Shown: positions 16,922-28,003 of the stretch, one piece after another
Layout of the letters: the number at the start of each line of letters is the position of its first letter
Numbering within the stretch: the first letter of the stretch is position 1
DNA from: Sulfitobacter sp. F26204
GTDB taxonomy: Bacteria; Pseudomonadota; Alphaproteobacteria; Rhodobacterales; Rhodobacteraceae
NCBI RefSeq assembly: GCF_026410305.1
Contig: NZ_JAPMLQ010000003.1
Span: 124,001 to 188,000, forward strand
DNA: 64,000 nt
Direction of reading: 5' to 3'
The notes under the pieces: model-generated
What the model was told of the DNA's origin: nothing
What the model saw: only the letters and a program-made list of their open reading frames with translations
Database searches by the model: none
Made by a program: the position numbers and the translations under genes

Positions 16922-19582
16922 CTATCCTTTCAATATGTCAGTTGCCGCAGCGATGGCTGCATCTGCGTTTTCGGCACTGGCACCGCCACCCTGCGCCAGG
17001 TCCGGACGGCCACCACCGCCTTTGCCGCCAAGTTCTAGCACTGCGGATTTGACGATATCGACGGCGGAAAATCTGTCGGTGAGGTCTTGGGTCACACCGC
17101 CAGCGACTGCTGCCTTGTTGCCGGTATCCGCGATCAACAGGACCACTCCGGAACCAAGCGTTGATTTGAGGTCATCCACAAGGGCCGGCAGGTCCTTGCC
17201 CGTTACCCCTTGCAGGATCTGAGCCAGGAATTTCACGCCGTTGATTTCGAGGGCTTCGGGGGCAGTGCCGCCACCGCCTCCGGACAAGGCCAGGTCACGG
17301 CGTAATTGTGCCACTTCATTGCTCAGGCTCTTGCGCTCTTCCATCAGCGATTTCACCCGGGCCGGTACTTCTGCGGATGCTGTTTTCAATGTTTCGGCGA
17401 TTCCGGCCAAGGCCATTTGCAGATCACGCAGCCAGTCAAGTGCTTCGCGACCGGTGAGCGCCTCGATCCGGCGCACCCCCGCGCTGCTTGCGCTGTCGCC
17501 CAGAAGAACAAAGGCACCAATATCGCCTGTTTGACGGACATGGGTGCCGCCGCAGAGTTCGAGGGAATAGGTGTTCTTGTCGGTGCCTTTTCCCGATCCT
17601 GCCTCATGGCCCATGGATACAACACGCACTTCGTCACCGTATTTTTCGCCAAACAACGCCTGCGCCCCCAAGGCGCGCGCATCATCGGGTGTCATGATCC
17701 GGGTCTCTACCGTGGTATTCTGACGGATATAGGCGTTTACCTCTCTCTCGATCTTTCGCAAGTCATCAGCGGAAACCGCCTTGTTATGGCTGAAATCAAA
17801 GCGCAGGCGATCGGCGGCATTCAACGAGCCGCGTTGGGCGACATGGTCCCCCAGGGTGGCGCGCAGCGCCTCATGCAGCAAATGGGTGGCGGAGTGGTTT
17901 GCGCGGATGGCTGTGCGCCGCGTATGATCAACCGTGAGAACTGCGGCTTTGCCCAAGGTAATCTCACCTTCACTGACCTTGCCAAAGTGGATAAACACAT
18001 CGGCCGCTTTGCGTGTATCAGTCACCGTGATCAGGCCGGAATCCGTGCGAATTGTCCCCGTATCACCAACCTGTCCGCCGGATTCCGCATAAAACGGCGT
18101 CTGATTCAGCGCAATTTGCACCGGATCTCCGGTTTTGGCGCTGTCGACAGCGGCGCCGTCTTTTACAATCGCCACGATCTGACCTTCGGCGGTTTCGGTA
18201 TCATAGCCCAGGAAATCGGTCTTGCCGTGCTTGTCCGCGACATCGAACCAGATGGCTGCATCTGCCGCCTCTCCCGACCCGGCCCAGGCTGCGCGTGCCT
18301 TGGCCTTTTGTTCTGCCATGGCGCGATCAAATCCATCGGTGTCTACAGCCAGCCCCTTTTCGCGCAGGGCGTCCTGGGTCAAATCAAGCGGGAAGCCGAA
18401 GGTATCGTAGAGTTTGAATGCCGCCTGACCCGACAGGTTCTCGCCCTGGGCCAAGCTGCCAACCTCGTCTTCGAGTAGACGCAAACCACGTTCCAGGGTT
18501 TGTTTGAAACGTGTTTCTTCCTGCTGCAGGGTTTCTGTAATCAACGATTGTGCCTGCCCCAATTCGGGATAGGCCGCGCCCATCTGGCCGACCAATGCCG
18601 GTACCAATTTGTGCATCAAGGGATCCTGAACCCCCAGAAGATGAGCGTGGCGCATTGCGCGCCGCATGATCCGGCGGAGCACATAGCCGCGTCCGTCGTT
18701 AGAGGGCATCACCCCATCCGCGATCAGAAAGGACGTAGAGCGCAGATGATCCGCGATGACGCGGTGATGGGTTTTGCCCGGTCCGTCTGGATCGGTGTTT
18801 GAGGCATCCGCCGAAGCCTCAATCAGGCTGCGCATCAAGTCCGTGGCATAGTTGTCATTGGTGCCCTGCAGCAGCGCTGCAACCCGTTCGATTCCCATAC
18901 CGGTATCAATCGACTGGTTCGGCAAATCACGCCGCGTGCCGTCTTCCAGTTGTTCGTATTGCATGAAGACGAGGTTCCAGATTTCCACGAACCGATCGCC
19001 ATCTTCTTCGGGGGAACCGGGCGGGCCGCCCCAGATGTGGTCGCCGTGGTCATAAAAGATTTCGGTACATGGACCACATGGACCGGTTGGTCCTGCTGAC
19101 CAGAAATTGTCATCGGTGGCGATCCGGATGATGCGATCGTCACTGAGACCGGCGTGTTTTTTCCAGATTTCCACAGCTTCGTCATCGGTGTGATAGACTG
19201 TAACCAACAATCTGGAGGGATCGATGCCAAAGCCCTTGTTCAGCAAATCCCAGGCCAGCGGGATTGCCTCGTCTTTGAAATAGTCGCCAAAGCTGAAATT
19301 CCCCAACATTTCAAAAAACGTATGGTGACGCGCTGTATAGCCTACATTGTCGAGATCATTGTGTTTTCCCCCTGCCCGTACACATTTCTGAGCTGTCGCT
19401 GCGCGGGTGTAGTCGCGGGTCTCTACGCCGGTGAATAGATTTTTGAATTGGACCATGCCAGCCGCAGTGAACATCAGTGTCGGATCGTTCCGCGGGACCA
19501 GCGGGCTGGAGGGAACCACCGCATGACCGTTCTTGTCAAAATAAGACAGAAAGGTAGAGCGAATATCGTTGAGCGTCTTCAT
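16922..19582 (-). CDS. alaS: Alanyl-tRNA synthetase
   Basis: 886 residues from the ATG at 19582 ([20 protein letters not shown]); a further 21 codons upstream have no family match. Class II catalytic domain at about 1-240 ([35 protein letters not shown]), tRNA-recognition region, then the editing domain with [11 protein letters not shown] and the zinc-site motif CGGTHV near 660-680, and a C-terminal domain with a glycine-rich linker (SGGGGGTA). It charges tRNA-Ala and clears mischarged Ser/Gly. Length is normal for the family. Confidence 0.97.
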   Translation of the reverse strand: MKTLNDIRSTFLSYFDKNGHAVVPSSPLVPRNDPTLMFTAAGMVQFKNLFTGVETRDYTRAATAQKCVRAGGKHNDLDNVGYTARHHTFFEMLGNFSFGDYFKDEAIPLAWDLLNKGFGIDPSRLLVTVYHTDDEAVEIWKKHAGLSDDRIIRIATDDNFWSAGPTGPCGPCTEIFYDHGDHIWGGPPGSPEEDGDRFVEIWNLVFMQYEQLEDGTRRDLPNQSIDTGMGIERVAALLQGTNDNYATDLMRSLIEASADASNTDPDGPGKTHHRVIADHLRSTSFLIADGVMPSNDGRGYVLRRIMRRAMRHAHLLGVQDPLMHKLVPALVGQMGAAYPELGQAQSLITETLQQEETRFKQTLERGLRLLEDEVGSLAQGENLSGQAAFKLYDTFGFPLDLTQDALREKGLAVDTDGFDRAMAEQKAKARAAWAGSGEAADAAIWFDVADKHGKTDFLGYDTETAEGQIVAIVKDGAAVDSAKTGDPVQIALNQTPFYAESGGQVGDTGTIRTDSGLITVTDTRKAADVFIHFGKVSEGEITLGKAAVLTVDHTRRTAIRANHSATHLLHEALRATLGDHVAQRGSLNAADRLRFDFSHNKAVSADDLRKIEREVNAYIRQNTTVETRIMTPDDARALGAQALFGEKYGDEVRVVSMGHEAGSGKGTDKNTYSLELCGGTHVRQTGDIGAFVLLGDSASSAGVRRIEALTGREALDWLRDLQMALAGIAETLKTASAEVPARVKSLMEERKSLSNEVAQLRRDLALSGGGGGTAPEALEINGVKFLAQILQGVTGKDLPALVDDLKSTLGSGVVLLIADTGNKAAVAGGVTQDLTDRFSAVDIVKSAVLELGGKGGGGRPDLAQGGGASAENADAAIAAATDILKG

Positions 19583-19660
19583 GAGGCAGGCCTTTACCGG
19601 GATTAAGGTCTGCCAGAAATAGCCTTGCGGGCGTGGGGTGTCCACAGTTCAAAACAATGA

Positions 19661-19688
19661 AAAAAGGCACCCCGAGCCGGGGCACCTT
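19661..19688 (-). terminator. Rho-independent terminator of recA
   Basis: On the minus strand: stem AAGGTGCCCC with GGGGTGCCTT (10 pairs including two G-T), loop GGCTC, followed by a run of T. It lies about 35 nt after the recA stop and ahead of alaS, so recA is a separate transcript. Confidence 0.88.
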
Positions 19689-19722
19689 CTTGTTGCGGTC
19701 AAAGCGTAGGAAAAGACCTGCG

Positions 19723-20793
19723 TCAGGCTTCGAGAATGTCGATCTCTTCGTTTTCGGACCCGTGGAAATCAAGCCCATGTGCGGCGCGGATCTTGTCTTC
19801 TATCTCCAGCGCCATGGCTTCATTGTCTTTGAGGAATTGTTTGGCGTTCTCACGTCCCTGCCCGATGCGTTCATCCCCGTATGAGAACCAGGAACCGGAC
19901 TTGTCAACGACACCGGCCTTGACACCAAGGTCCAGCAGTTCGCCCATTTTGGAAATGCCCTCGCCGTACATGATGTCGAATTCAACCTGTTTGAAGGGTG
20001 CGGCGACCTTGTTTTTGACAACCTTCACGCGGGTCGCGTTGCCGACCACTTCATCACGGTCCTTCAACGCGCCGATGCGGCGGATATCCAGTCTGACCGA
20101 AGAATAGAATTTGAGCGCATTGCCGCCCGAGGTTGTCTCGGGGGAGCCAAACATGACACCGATTTTCATTCTGATCTGGTTGATGAAGATTACCATGCAA
20201 TTGGAACGGCTGATCGAACCTGTCAGTTTGCGCATTGCCTGGCTCATCAGGCGGGCCTGAACGCCGACACTGCTGTCGCCCATGTCACCTTCCAGTTCGG
20301 ACTTGGGAGTCAGCGCGGCTACCGAATCCACGACAACCATGTTGACGGCACCGGAACGCACCAATGTATCGGTGATTTCCAGGGCCTGCTCGCCTGTATC
20401 AGGTTGCGAGATCAGAAGTTCGTCAATGTCGATGCCAAGTTTTTTGGCATACTGCGGGTCAAGTGCATGTTCGGCATCGACAAAGGCGCAGACACCACCG
20501 TTTTTTTGTTGCTCGGCAATGCAATGCAATGTCAGCGTGGTCTTGCCAGAGCTTTCCGGTCCGTAAATCTCGATGATCCGGCCCATCGGCAATCCACCAA
20601 TTCCAAGTGCGATATCCAGACCCAGTGATCCGGTGGAACTGGCTTTGATATCCTGAATGGCACCCTCGGCCCCGAGTTTCATGATCGAACCCTTGCCGAA
20701 CTGTCGTTCAATCTGTGCCAAAGCGCTGTCGAGCGCCTTTTGCTTTTCTGCTGATTTTTTATCTGTCATTGTCAAAAGATCTGCCGTTGCCAT
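19723..20793 (-). CDS. recA: Recombinase RecA
   Basis: 356 residues. Forms ATP-dependent filaments on single-stranded DNA for homologous recombination and triggers LexA self-cleavage. Seen: Walker [10 protein letters not shown] at 78-86, the [13 protein letters not shown]alker B region, the conserved [23 protein letters not shown] block (named by position about 210-232), and an acidic C-terminal tail. It has its own terminator downstream and an SOS box upstream. Confidence 0.98.
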   Translation of the reverse strand: MATADLLTMTDKKSAEKQKALDSALAQIERQFGKGSIMKLGAEGAIQDIKASSTGSLGLDIALGIGGLPMGRIIEIYGPESSGKTTLTLHCIAEQQKNGGVCAFVDAEHALDPQYAKKLGIDIDELLISQPDTGEQALEITDTLVRSGAVNMVVVDSVAALTPKSELEGDMGDSSVGVQARLMSQAMRKLTGSISRSNCMVIFINQIRMKIGVMFGSPETTSGGNALKFYSSVRLDIRRIGALKDRDEVVGNATRVKVVKNKVAAPFKQVEFDIMYGEGISKMGELLDLGVKAGVVDKSGSWFSYGDERIGQGRENAKQFLKDNEAMALEIEDKIRAAHGLDFHGSENEEIDILEA

Positions 20794-20855
20794 TTGCCTA
20801 TTTCCTTAGTGTCATAGTGTCGGGGCCTCGGCAATCATCACCTTCGCCCATTTTT

Positions 20856-20870
20856 GTTCTTCTAATGTTC
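20856..20870 (-). promoter_or_regulatory. LexA (SOS) box upstream of recA
   Basis: Exact match to the alphaproteobacterial direct-repeat operator GTTC-N7-GTTC (GTTC-TTCTAAT-GTTC), 63-77 bp upstream of the recA start. As a direct repeat it is seen on the plus strand; it would control the minus-strand recA promoter. Confidence 0.85.
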
Positions 20871-20993
20871 CATATGAGACCAAAAAGAGAACATATCAAT
20901 TGAAATCTTCGCCAAACACTATTTTATCTCTTTGGTTAAGAAGTCATTTACGGTAGGTAGATGGAGGCTGAAACTCTCTACCGGAGCCCTCAA

Positions 20994-21587
20994 ATGCTTG
21001 TTTTCTATAAGGAACGCCTGGCGTTTCTATCTGTGCCAAAAACCGGGACAACAGCTTATGAGGCAGCCTTGGCGCCGAGGGCGGATTTGGTGATCTCTGA
21101 ACCGCCGATGCTCAAACATGCGCCTGTCTATCGCTACAACCGATTCATTCGCCCCATGTTTGAACGGGTTTGCAATGTGGAACTTGAAGTCATGGCCGTC
21201 ATGCGTGAACCGGTTTCATGGTTGGGCAGCTGGTATCGTTATCGTCAACGCCCCTTTATGGAGGGTAAACCCAACAGCACACATGGCATCAGTTTTGACG
21301 ATTTCGTACTTGCCTACATGAAGGGTGATAAACCCGGCTTTGCCGATGTGGGCAGCCAGTTCCAGTTTATGAAAACCCAGCCGAACGGCACAGGTGTTAC
21401 CCATTTCTTTCGGTATGAAGACCAGCCCAGATTGAAATCGTTTCTGCAAGACAGGCTCAAGTTCGAATTCTCATTGGCGCAGGAAAATGTATCACCGAAA
21501 TTGACACTCTCCCTCTCTGAGGATGTCGCGCGTCGATTCAGGAAAAAATGTGCCGAAGAATTTGATCTATACGCTTCGATTTCCTGA
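20994..21587 (+). CDS. Sulfotransferase-like P-loop protein
   Basis: 197 residues from the ATG at 20994, chosen because GGAG lies 8 nt upstream; the ATG at 20961 (11 codons earlier) has a purine-rich block touching it instead. The PAPS 5'-phosphosulfate loop appears as SVPKTGTTAYEAAL near residues 13-26 and a 3'-phosphate-binding segment as VMREPVSWLGSWYRYRQRP near 66-84. These are features of cytosolic-type sulfotransferase folds. The acceptor is unknown. It converges on cckA with 12 nt between their stops. Confidence 0.72.
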   Translation: MLVFYKERLAFLSVPKTGTTAYEAALAPRADLVISEPPMLKHAPVYRYNRFIRPMFERVCNVELEVMAVMREPVSWLGSWYRYRQRPFMEGKPNSTHGISFDDFVLAYMKGDKPGFADVGSQFQFMKTQPNGTGVTHFFRYEDQPRLKSFLQDRLKFEFSLAQENVSPKLTLSLSEDVARRFRKKCAEEFDLYASIS

Positions 21588-21599
21588 TGTCGCTTGGAT

Positions 21600-23930
21600 C
21601 TAATGCAGCTGGTTTTGAACAGTCTCTGTCAGGTCATTGAGTGAAAAGGGTTTGGGCAGAAAGACCGAATTCGGTATCCGGGTCTGTTCCTCGCAAAAAC
21701 TGTCCTCTGCGTAGCCGGATACAAAAACGACCCGCACATCGGGACGAAGTTTGAGGGCTTCACGCACCCAGCTGGGACCGTCCATTCCCGGCATCACGAC
21801 ATCCGTGACGAAAACGTCAATGTTCAAGGATCGATCTTCGAGCGTTTTCAACGCGGCTTCGGCAGAGTCCGCCTCAAGCACCGTATATCCCCGCAGCCGT
21901 AACGCACGGCTGGCAAAGGCGCGGACGGGTGCCTCGTCTTCAACCAGAAGAATGACTCCTTCTTCGCTGCGAGGGGGTGTCGGGACCACAGGATCCGACG
22001 CAGGTTCCGCCTGCTGGGGCTGGGCTTCATAGACAGGTAGATAGAGAATAAAGGTTGTGCCCTGATCGACAATCGAATCAACAAAGATGAAACCGCTGCT
22101 TTGTTTGATGATGCCATAGGCCGTCGACAGCCCAAGGCCTGTCCCCTCGCCTGTCCGTTTGGTGGTGAAAAACGGTTCGAATACCTTTTGTAATTTGTCG
22201 GCCGGAATGCCTGTACCGTCATCACTGACCTTTACCGTAACATATTGCCCTGAGGGCACCGACACACGGTCGCGGTGCAAGGGTGTTTTGAGTTCGACAA
22301 CTTCGGTGGTTATCCTTATTTCACCTCCTGCTGGCATGGCGTCGCGGGCGTTAACAACCAAGTTCATCAAGACCTGTTCCAACTGCCTTTTATCTGCGCG
22401 CACCGGCTTGGAGACCGGATCATGGTTCAAGGTAAGTGATACCCTTTCTCCGACCAACCGATTCAGCAAATGGGTCAAATCGGCCAGAGTGTCGCGCATG
22501 TCGATGGTTTCCAGGCGCATGGTCTGTTTTCGTGAAAATGCTAACAACTGCCCGACCAACCATGCGGCGCGATTAGCGTTCTGATTGATTTGCATCAGAT
22601 CACTATAATCAGGGTCGCTTTGATCGTGTCGCAACAGCAAAAGGTCGCAATGACCTGAAATCGCGGTCAGCAAGTTGTTAAAGTCGTGGGCTACACCACC
22701 TGCCAGTTGGCCGATGGCCTGCATTTTCTGACTTTGGACAAATTGGGCTTCCAGGGTTTTGAGTTCTGTGGCGTCATGCAGGACAGCGATCAGGGATGCT
22801 TCGCCTTCCTCGACAACACAGTTGAGAACGACCTGTACGAAAACCTCGCGATCCGTGCGTTTGAGACGCAGGAATTCCGATTTCTGGACCATGCGATTGG
22901 CCAGCGTATCGTTGATCCAATCGGTAATCGAGCGGCCCAGACCTTCCATCAATTGTGACAGATGCAGGTCCTTTTTCAGAGCAGCGCCAACCAGTCCGGC
23001 AGCCATACGGTTAAAGGATTTTACATTGCCGTCCGGCGCAATCTTGATCAGTGGCACGGGAAGATCTTCAAAGGCTTGCCAACCGCCACCTGATACCGTC
23101 ACGCCGGGTGCGGGCAAAAAGTAAAGTGCGCGACGCCCGGCACCACTGGCAACTTCGGCAACAATAACCTTGCGCGGGCCTTCGGACGTCATCACTTCGT
23201 TGGGCGCGCCAGGCACCAGCGGCAGGGTGTTGAACAACCGGTCCAGGCTTTTGATTCGGCTGCCTATCATCTCGCGTGCGGCATCATTCATGAATAATAT
23301 GGCGTCGGTTCGCCCCGCCATGATCATGGGTAAATGCTGGCCATCCTGCGTGGTTTTTGGTGGCTCGCGCTCCCTGACGTGATCCACCCGCCAGATGTAA
23401 TGTCCCCCGGCGACAGCATGTACTGATATTCGGATGTGTCCGGTACGGGTAAACACGTCCTCCTGGGCAGCCCCCTCTGTTACAGCGCGAGATTGAAGTC
23501 GGTAAAGGATACTGCCAGCGTTTGCGATCGACCGTTTCAGGACCGCGGCAAGCGTTGTCTTTTCCTTCAGTTCAAACTGCGCTTGTGCTGCCGGGTTGGC
23601 AAAATGCAGTTTACCATCGACCTCCGAAATGAAACTCGGGGTTGCGTCGCGCATGACAAAGGCTTCGATCACCTCAAGATCTGATGTCTGTTTTTGCGCG
23701 GCTTTACGATCGCGCATCCAGATCATGATCCCAACTATCAAAAGAACGCTACCCGCGGACAAAAGACCAAGGAACAACATCCGGTCAGGTGCAAGGACGG
23801 CCAGAGCAGCCAGAAAAACACCAATCGTCAGCGTCCAATGCAACTGATGAACTATGCCACGGACCGGAATTTGGCGGAATGGCTGGGGTGACGGGGTATC
23901 GTCAGGCAAGGAACCTTCCTCGAATAGCAC
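21600..23930 (-). CDS. cckA: Cell-cycle hybrid histidine kinase CckA
   Basis: 776 residues. Two N-terminal transmembrane helices (about 28-45 and 50-70), two or three PAS-like regions (about 85-390), a HisKA domain with phospho-acceptor H415 in GGVAHDFNNLLTAISGH, an HATPase domain (NLVVNARDAM, DDGTGIPADKL, GEGTGLGLSTAYGI), and a C-terminal receiver with D710 in FVTDVVMPGMDGP. This matches CckA, which feeds phosphate through ChpT to CtrA; in Rhodobacterales this pathway governs motility, gene transfer agents and competence-like traits. A CtrA site upstream suggests feedback. Confidence 0.93.
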   Translation of the reverse strand: MLFEEGSLPDDTPSPQPFRQIPVRGIVHQLHWTLTIGVFLAALAVLAPDRMLFLGLLSAGSVLLIVGIMIWMRDRKAAQKQTSDLEVIEAFVMRDATPSFISEVDGKLHFANPAAQAQFELKEKTTLAAVLKRSIANAGSILYRLQSRAVTEGAAQEDVFTRTGHIRISVHAVAGGHYIWRVDHVREREPPKTTQDGQHLPMIMAGRTDAILFMNDAAREMIGSRIKSLDRLFNTLPLVPGAPNEVMTSEGPRKVIVAEVASGAGRRALYFLPAPGVTVSGGGWQAFEDLPVPLIKIAPDGNVKSFNRMAAGLVGAALKKDLHLSQLMEGLGRSITDWINDTLANRMVQKSEFLRLKRTDREVFVQVVLNCVVEEGEASLIAVLHDATELKTLEAQFVQSQKMQAIGQLAGGVAHDFNNLLTAISGHCDLLLLRHDQSDPDYSDLMQINQNANRAAWLVGQLLAFSRKQTMRLETIDMRDTLADLTHLLNRLVGERVSLTLNHDPVSKPVRADKRQLEQVLMNLVVNARDAMPAGGEIRITTEVVELKTPLHRDRVSVPSGQYVTVKVSDDGTGIPADKLQKVFEPFFTTKRTGEGTGLGLSTAYGIIKQSSGFIFVDSIVDQGTTFILYLPVYEAQPQQAEPASDPVVPTPPRSEEGVILLVEDEAPVRAFASRALRLRGYTVLEADSAEAALKTLEDRSLNIDVFVTDVVMPGMDGPSWVREALKLRPDVRVVFVSGYAEDSFCEEQTRIPNSVFLPKPFSLNDLTETVQNQLH

Positions 23931-23959
23931 GAATCGTCCCCTATTACGGACTCTAAGGG

Positions 23960-23974
23960 TTAATCACCCTTTAA
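23960..23974. promoter_or_regulatory. CtrA-type binding site upstream of cckA
   Basis: TTAA-TCACCCT-TTAA, an exact match to the full CtrA site TTAA-N7-TTAA, 30-44 bp upstream of the cckA start. The position overlaps the expected core promoter. CtrA binding is inferred from the motif only. Confidence 0.68.
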
Positions 23975-24014
23975 CCTAATCGCCTTTGCACGTTAAGATT
24001 GAGTATACTTATTT

Positions 24015-25175
24015 TCAGTCTCGCATCAAGTGTGCGGTGAAAAATCCGTCGCCAAGTGGTCCAACCGTGTAGCGATACTGCCAAAGGCAGCTCCAGCCCG
24101 GGTTACGCTGCAGAAAAGCGGTGACCCGGTCTTCGTTCTCTGAACTGAATACCGAACAGGTGGCATAGGCCAAGGTTCCTTCGGGTTTCACCAGTTCTGC
24201 CGCCGCTTGCAGAATATCGTCTTGCAAGGCGGTCAGTTCGCATAATCGGGCCTCGGTGAGGGTCCATTTTCCTTCGGCGGCGCGCCGCCATGCGCCCGAG
24301 CCGGAACAGGGCGCGTCACATAGAACGACATCGAAGGGACCAGCGGTTGTGAGGGTCTCTGTCGTAAGCTGTGTTATCTGTGCCCCTGCGCGCGTGGCCC
24401 GCTGCGGCAGGTCTGCCATCCGGCGCGTGTCGATGTCATGCGCCCAGACAGTACGCTCTGGTTGTGCCGCAACAGCCAAAGCTTTGCCCCCGCCGCCCGC
24501 GCAATAGTCCAGGACCTTCTCACCTTTTGGCAAGGCGGCAACCACGGCCTGACTGGCCGCATCCTGCAATTCGATCAATCCGTCCAGAAAGGCCTGAGAA
24601 TTACGGATCTTGCGGGTGCCATCCAACACTGTCAGGGCCGTATTACACAGGTTGTTGGATTCGGTAATGATGCCTTGAGCAGCAAGCACTGGAATTAGAT
24701 CGTCGCGGGTCGCATGTGCGATGTTCACCCGCAAGAAGACCGGCGCGCGTTCCTGAAGTGCCCGTGCTGTCGCATCCGCCTGCGCGCCCAGAGATTCCCG
24801 GAAATGGGGGATCAGCCAATCCGGCAGGTTCCACAGGGTCGCTTCATCTGTCGGTGCGGCCGGCGCGTCGGATTCGGAATCTGCAAGTGGCGTTGGTGCA
24901 TGGCCAATGCCATTGAACAATGCTCCCAGGTTCGCGCCTTGGCTGCGCAGCAAACCGATCACCAAAGCACGGGGCGTGCTGCCTTTTCCCATGTGAGCGG
25001 CAACGCGTTTGCACCGCAATACATCGAAAACAAGATCGCGGATTGCCGCCCGGTCCTTGGACCCTGCAAAGCGGCTGCGTCGGGCCCAGCGGGTCAGGGC
25101 CTGTTCGGCGGCAAGCCCCTCGGACATGTCATGGAGGATGTCGATGGCCGCCGCCACGCGTGCGCCCGGTGTCAC
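24015..25175 (-). CDS. RsmB/NOP2-family RNA (cytosine-5) methyltransferase
   Basis: 386 residues. An AdoMet-dependent RNA m5C methyltransferase. An N-terminal NusB-like helical region (about 1-130) is followed by the Rossmann domain: motif I VLDYCAGGGGKALAVAA near 217-233, motif IV VLCDAPCSGSGAWRR near 284-298 and motif VI AYATCSVFSSENE near 340-352. Both catalytic cysteines (PCSGSG and TCSVFS) are present. Likely target is 16S rRNA, but NOP2/Sun paralogues can modify tRNA, so no symbol is given. Confidence 0.88.
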   Translation of the reverse strand: MTPGARVAAAIDILHDMSEGLAAEQALTRWARRSRFAGSKDRAAIRDLVFDVLRCKRVAAHMGKGSTPRALVIGLLRSQGANLGALFNGIGHAPTPLADSESDAPAAPTDEATLWNLPDWLIPHFRESLGAQADATARALQERAPVFLRVNIAHATRDDLIPVLAAQGIITESNNLCNTALTVLDGTRKIRNSQAFLDGLIELQDAASQAVVAALPKGEKVLDYCAGGGGKALAVAAQPERTVWAHDIDTRRMADLPQRATRAGAQITQLTTETLTTAGPFDVVLCDAPCSGSGAWRRAAEGKWTLTEARLCELTALQDDILQAAAELVKPEGTLAYATCSVFSSENEDRVTAFLQRNPGWSCLWQYRYTVGPLGDGFFTAHLMRD

Positions 25176-25225
25176 GTGCCACCCAATTGGTGAGAGTCGC
25201 GTTTCAAGGTAATGATAAGAATTGG

Positions 25226-26716
<1,491 letters not shown>

Positions 26717-26808
26717 TCACGGAAGGATTGGGATGAAAAGAGGCATTTCGCGCCCTGCGCTTGTATTGCAGCCGGCTTTGCGAAAAGCTGTCCAAAACGG
26801 AGGACAAA

Positions 26809-27768
26809 ATGGCCGATCACGGATATGATGCGGGGAGGTTGAACCTGCCGTTTGTGGGGATCTCTACTTTTGGCAAACGGCCTTACCAGCCGGATTGGGC
26901 GGCGCTGGATGCGGATGTTGCAATCCTCGGGGCCCCCTTTGACGCGGGCACACAATATCGCGCCGGTGCAAGGTTCGGGCCGCGTGGCATACGGGAGGCG
27001 TCCACGCTGTTCAGCTTTGGCCATGCGGGTGCATATGACCACGAAGATGACGTGACCTATCTGCCCGGCAACGTGAACATTGTCGATATTGGCGATGCGG
27101 ACATTGTGCATACTGATACCGAGACCAGCCATGCCAATATCGAAACCGGTGTAAGGGCCATACTGGAGGCAGGCGCATTGCCTGTTGTGCTCGGCGGGGA
27201 TCATTCGGTCAACATCCCCTGTATACGCGCCTTTGCAGGCCAGGGAGATATACATATCCTGCAAATCGATGCCCATCTGGATTTTGTCGATGTCCGCCAC
27301 GGCGTGCGCCATGGCCATGGCAATCCGATGCGGCGCGCAGCCGAGCAGGATCATGTTACGGGATTGACACAGGTCGGCATCCGCAATGTCAGTTCGACCG
27401 CCAAGGAAGGCTACGAGGATGCCCGCCTCATGGGATCGGACATAATATCCGTGCGGCAGGCGCGCGATTTGGGAGCACGTGGAGTCTTGGGGCATATTCC
27501 CGCTGGTGCGCGGCTCTATGTGACCATTGATATTGATGCGTTTTGCCCGTCGATTGCCCCCGGAACGGGTACCCCCTCCCATGGCGGGTTTTTGTATTAT
27601 GAAGTGGTGGAGTTGTTGCAGGCCGCCGCAGAGCGCCATGAGATCGTCGGGATTGATCTGGTGGAGGTGGCACCGGATTACGATCCGACGGGGTCGACCT
27701 CGATCCTGGCGGCACAGGTGTTGCTGAACTTTCTGGGATTCATTTTTCACGCCCGCAGCCTGTTGTGA
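26809..27768 (+). CDS. Agmatinase-like ureohydrolase
   Basis: 319 residues from the ATG at 26809, with GGAGG 5 nt upstream. A ureohydrolase of the agmatinase/guanidinobutyrase group that hydrolyses a guanidinium compound to urea at a binuclear Mn site. Metal ligands seen: GGDHSVNIP near 139, IDAHLDFVD near 162 and the second motif IDIDAFCPSIAPGTGTP near 248-264. That last motif has Cys-Pro where most members have Asp-Pro; the two ligand aspartates (DID) are kept. Substrate could be agmatine, guanidinobutyrate or a related compound. Confidence 0.82.
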   Translation: MADHGYDAGRLNLPFVGISTFGKRPYQPDWAALDADVAILGAPFDAGTQYRAGARFGPRGIREASTLFSFGHAGAYDHEDDVTYLPGNVNIVDIGDADIVHTDTETSHANIETGVRAILEAGALPVVLGGDHSVNIPCIRAFAGQGDIHILQIDAHLDFVDVRHGVRHGHGNPMRRAAEQDHVTGLTQVGIRNVSSTAKEGYEDARLMGSDIISVRQARDLGARGVLGHIPAGARLYVTIDIDAFCPSIAPGTGTPSHGGFLYYEVVELLQAAAERHEIVGIDLVEVAPDYDPTGSTSILAAQVLLNFLGFIFHARSLL

Positions 27769-27818
27769 TGGTGCAGGCGCTGCGAAGCGGTGCGGCGAGA
27801 CTGTTGGGAAGGTGTTCA

Positions 27819-27880
27819 GGGGCTCTGCCCCGTCGCGCAGGCGCGACTCCCCGCGGTATTTAAGGCCAAAAAGAGAAACA
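27819..27880 (+). repeat. Dispersed intergenic repeat, copy C
   Basis: GGGGC-TCTG-CCCC hairpin, an extra insertion carrying a second small inverted repeat (TCGCGC-AG-GCGCGA), then CTCCCCGCGGTATTTAA and GGCCAAAAAGAGAAAC. It starts about 50 nt after the ureohydrolase stop. It is the longest of the four copies. Confidence 0.75.
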
Positions 27881-28003
27881 GGCGGCAGAGCGCTGCCGCG
27901 ATCGCGGCACAAATGACGGTGCGGCGCTGTTATTTGCCGTTGTTTGGCTTTCCCCTCGCAAGCGCCGCGCTATGATGGGGCAAAGACCTTAGGGAATATG
28001 GCC

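Noticed and set aside
17306..18478. 390-residue frame on the plus strand inside alaS
   Set aside because: Antisense shadow of a clear alanyl-tRNA synthetase; no family motif or ribosome site.
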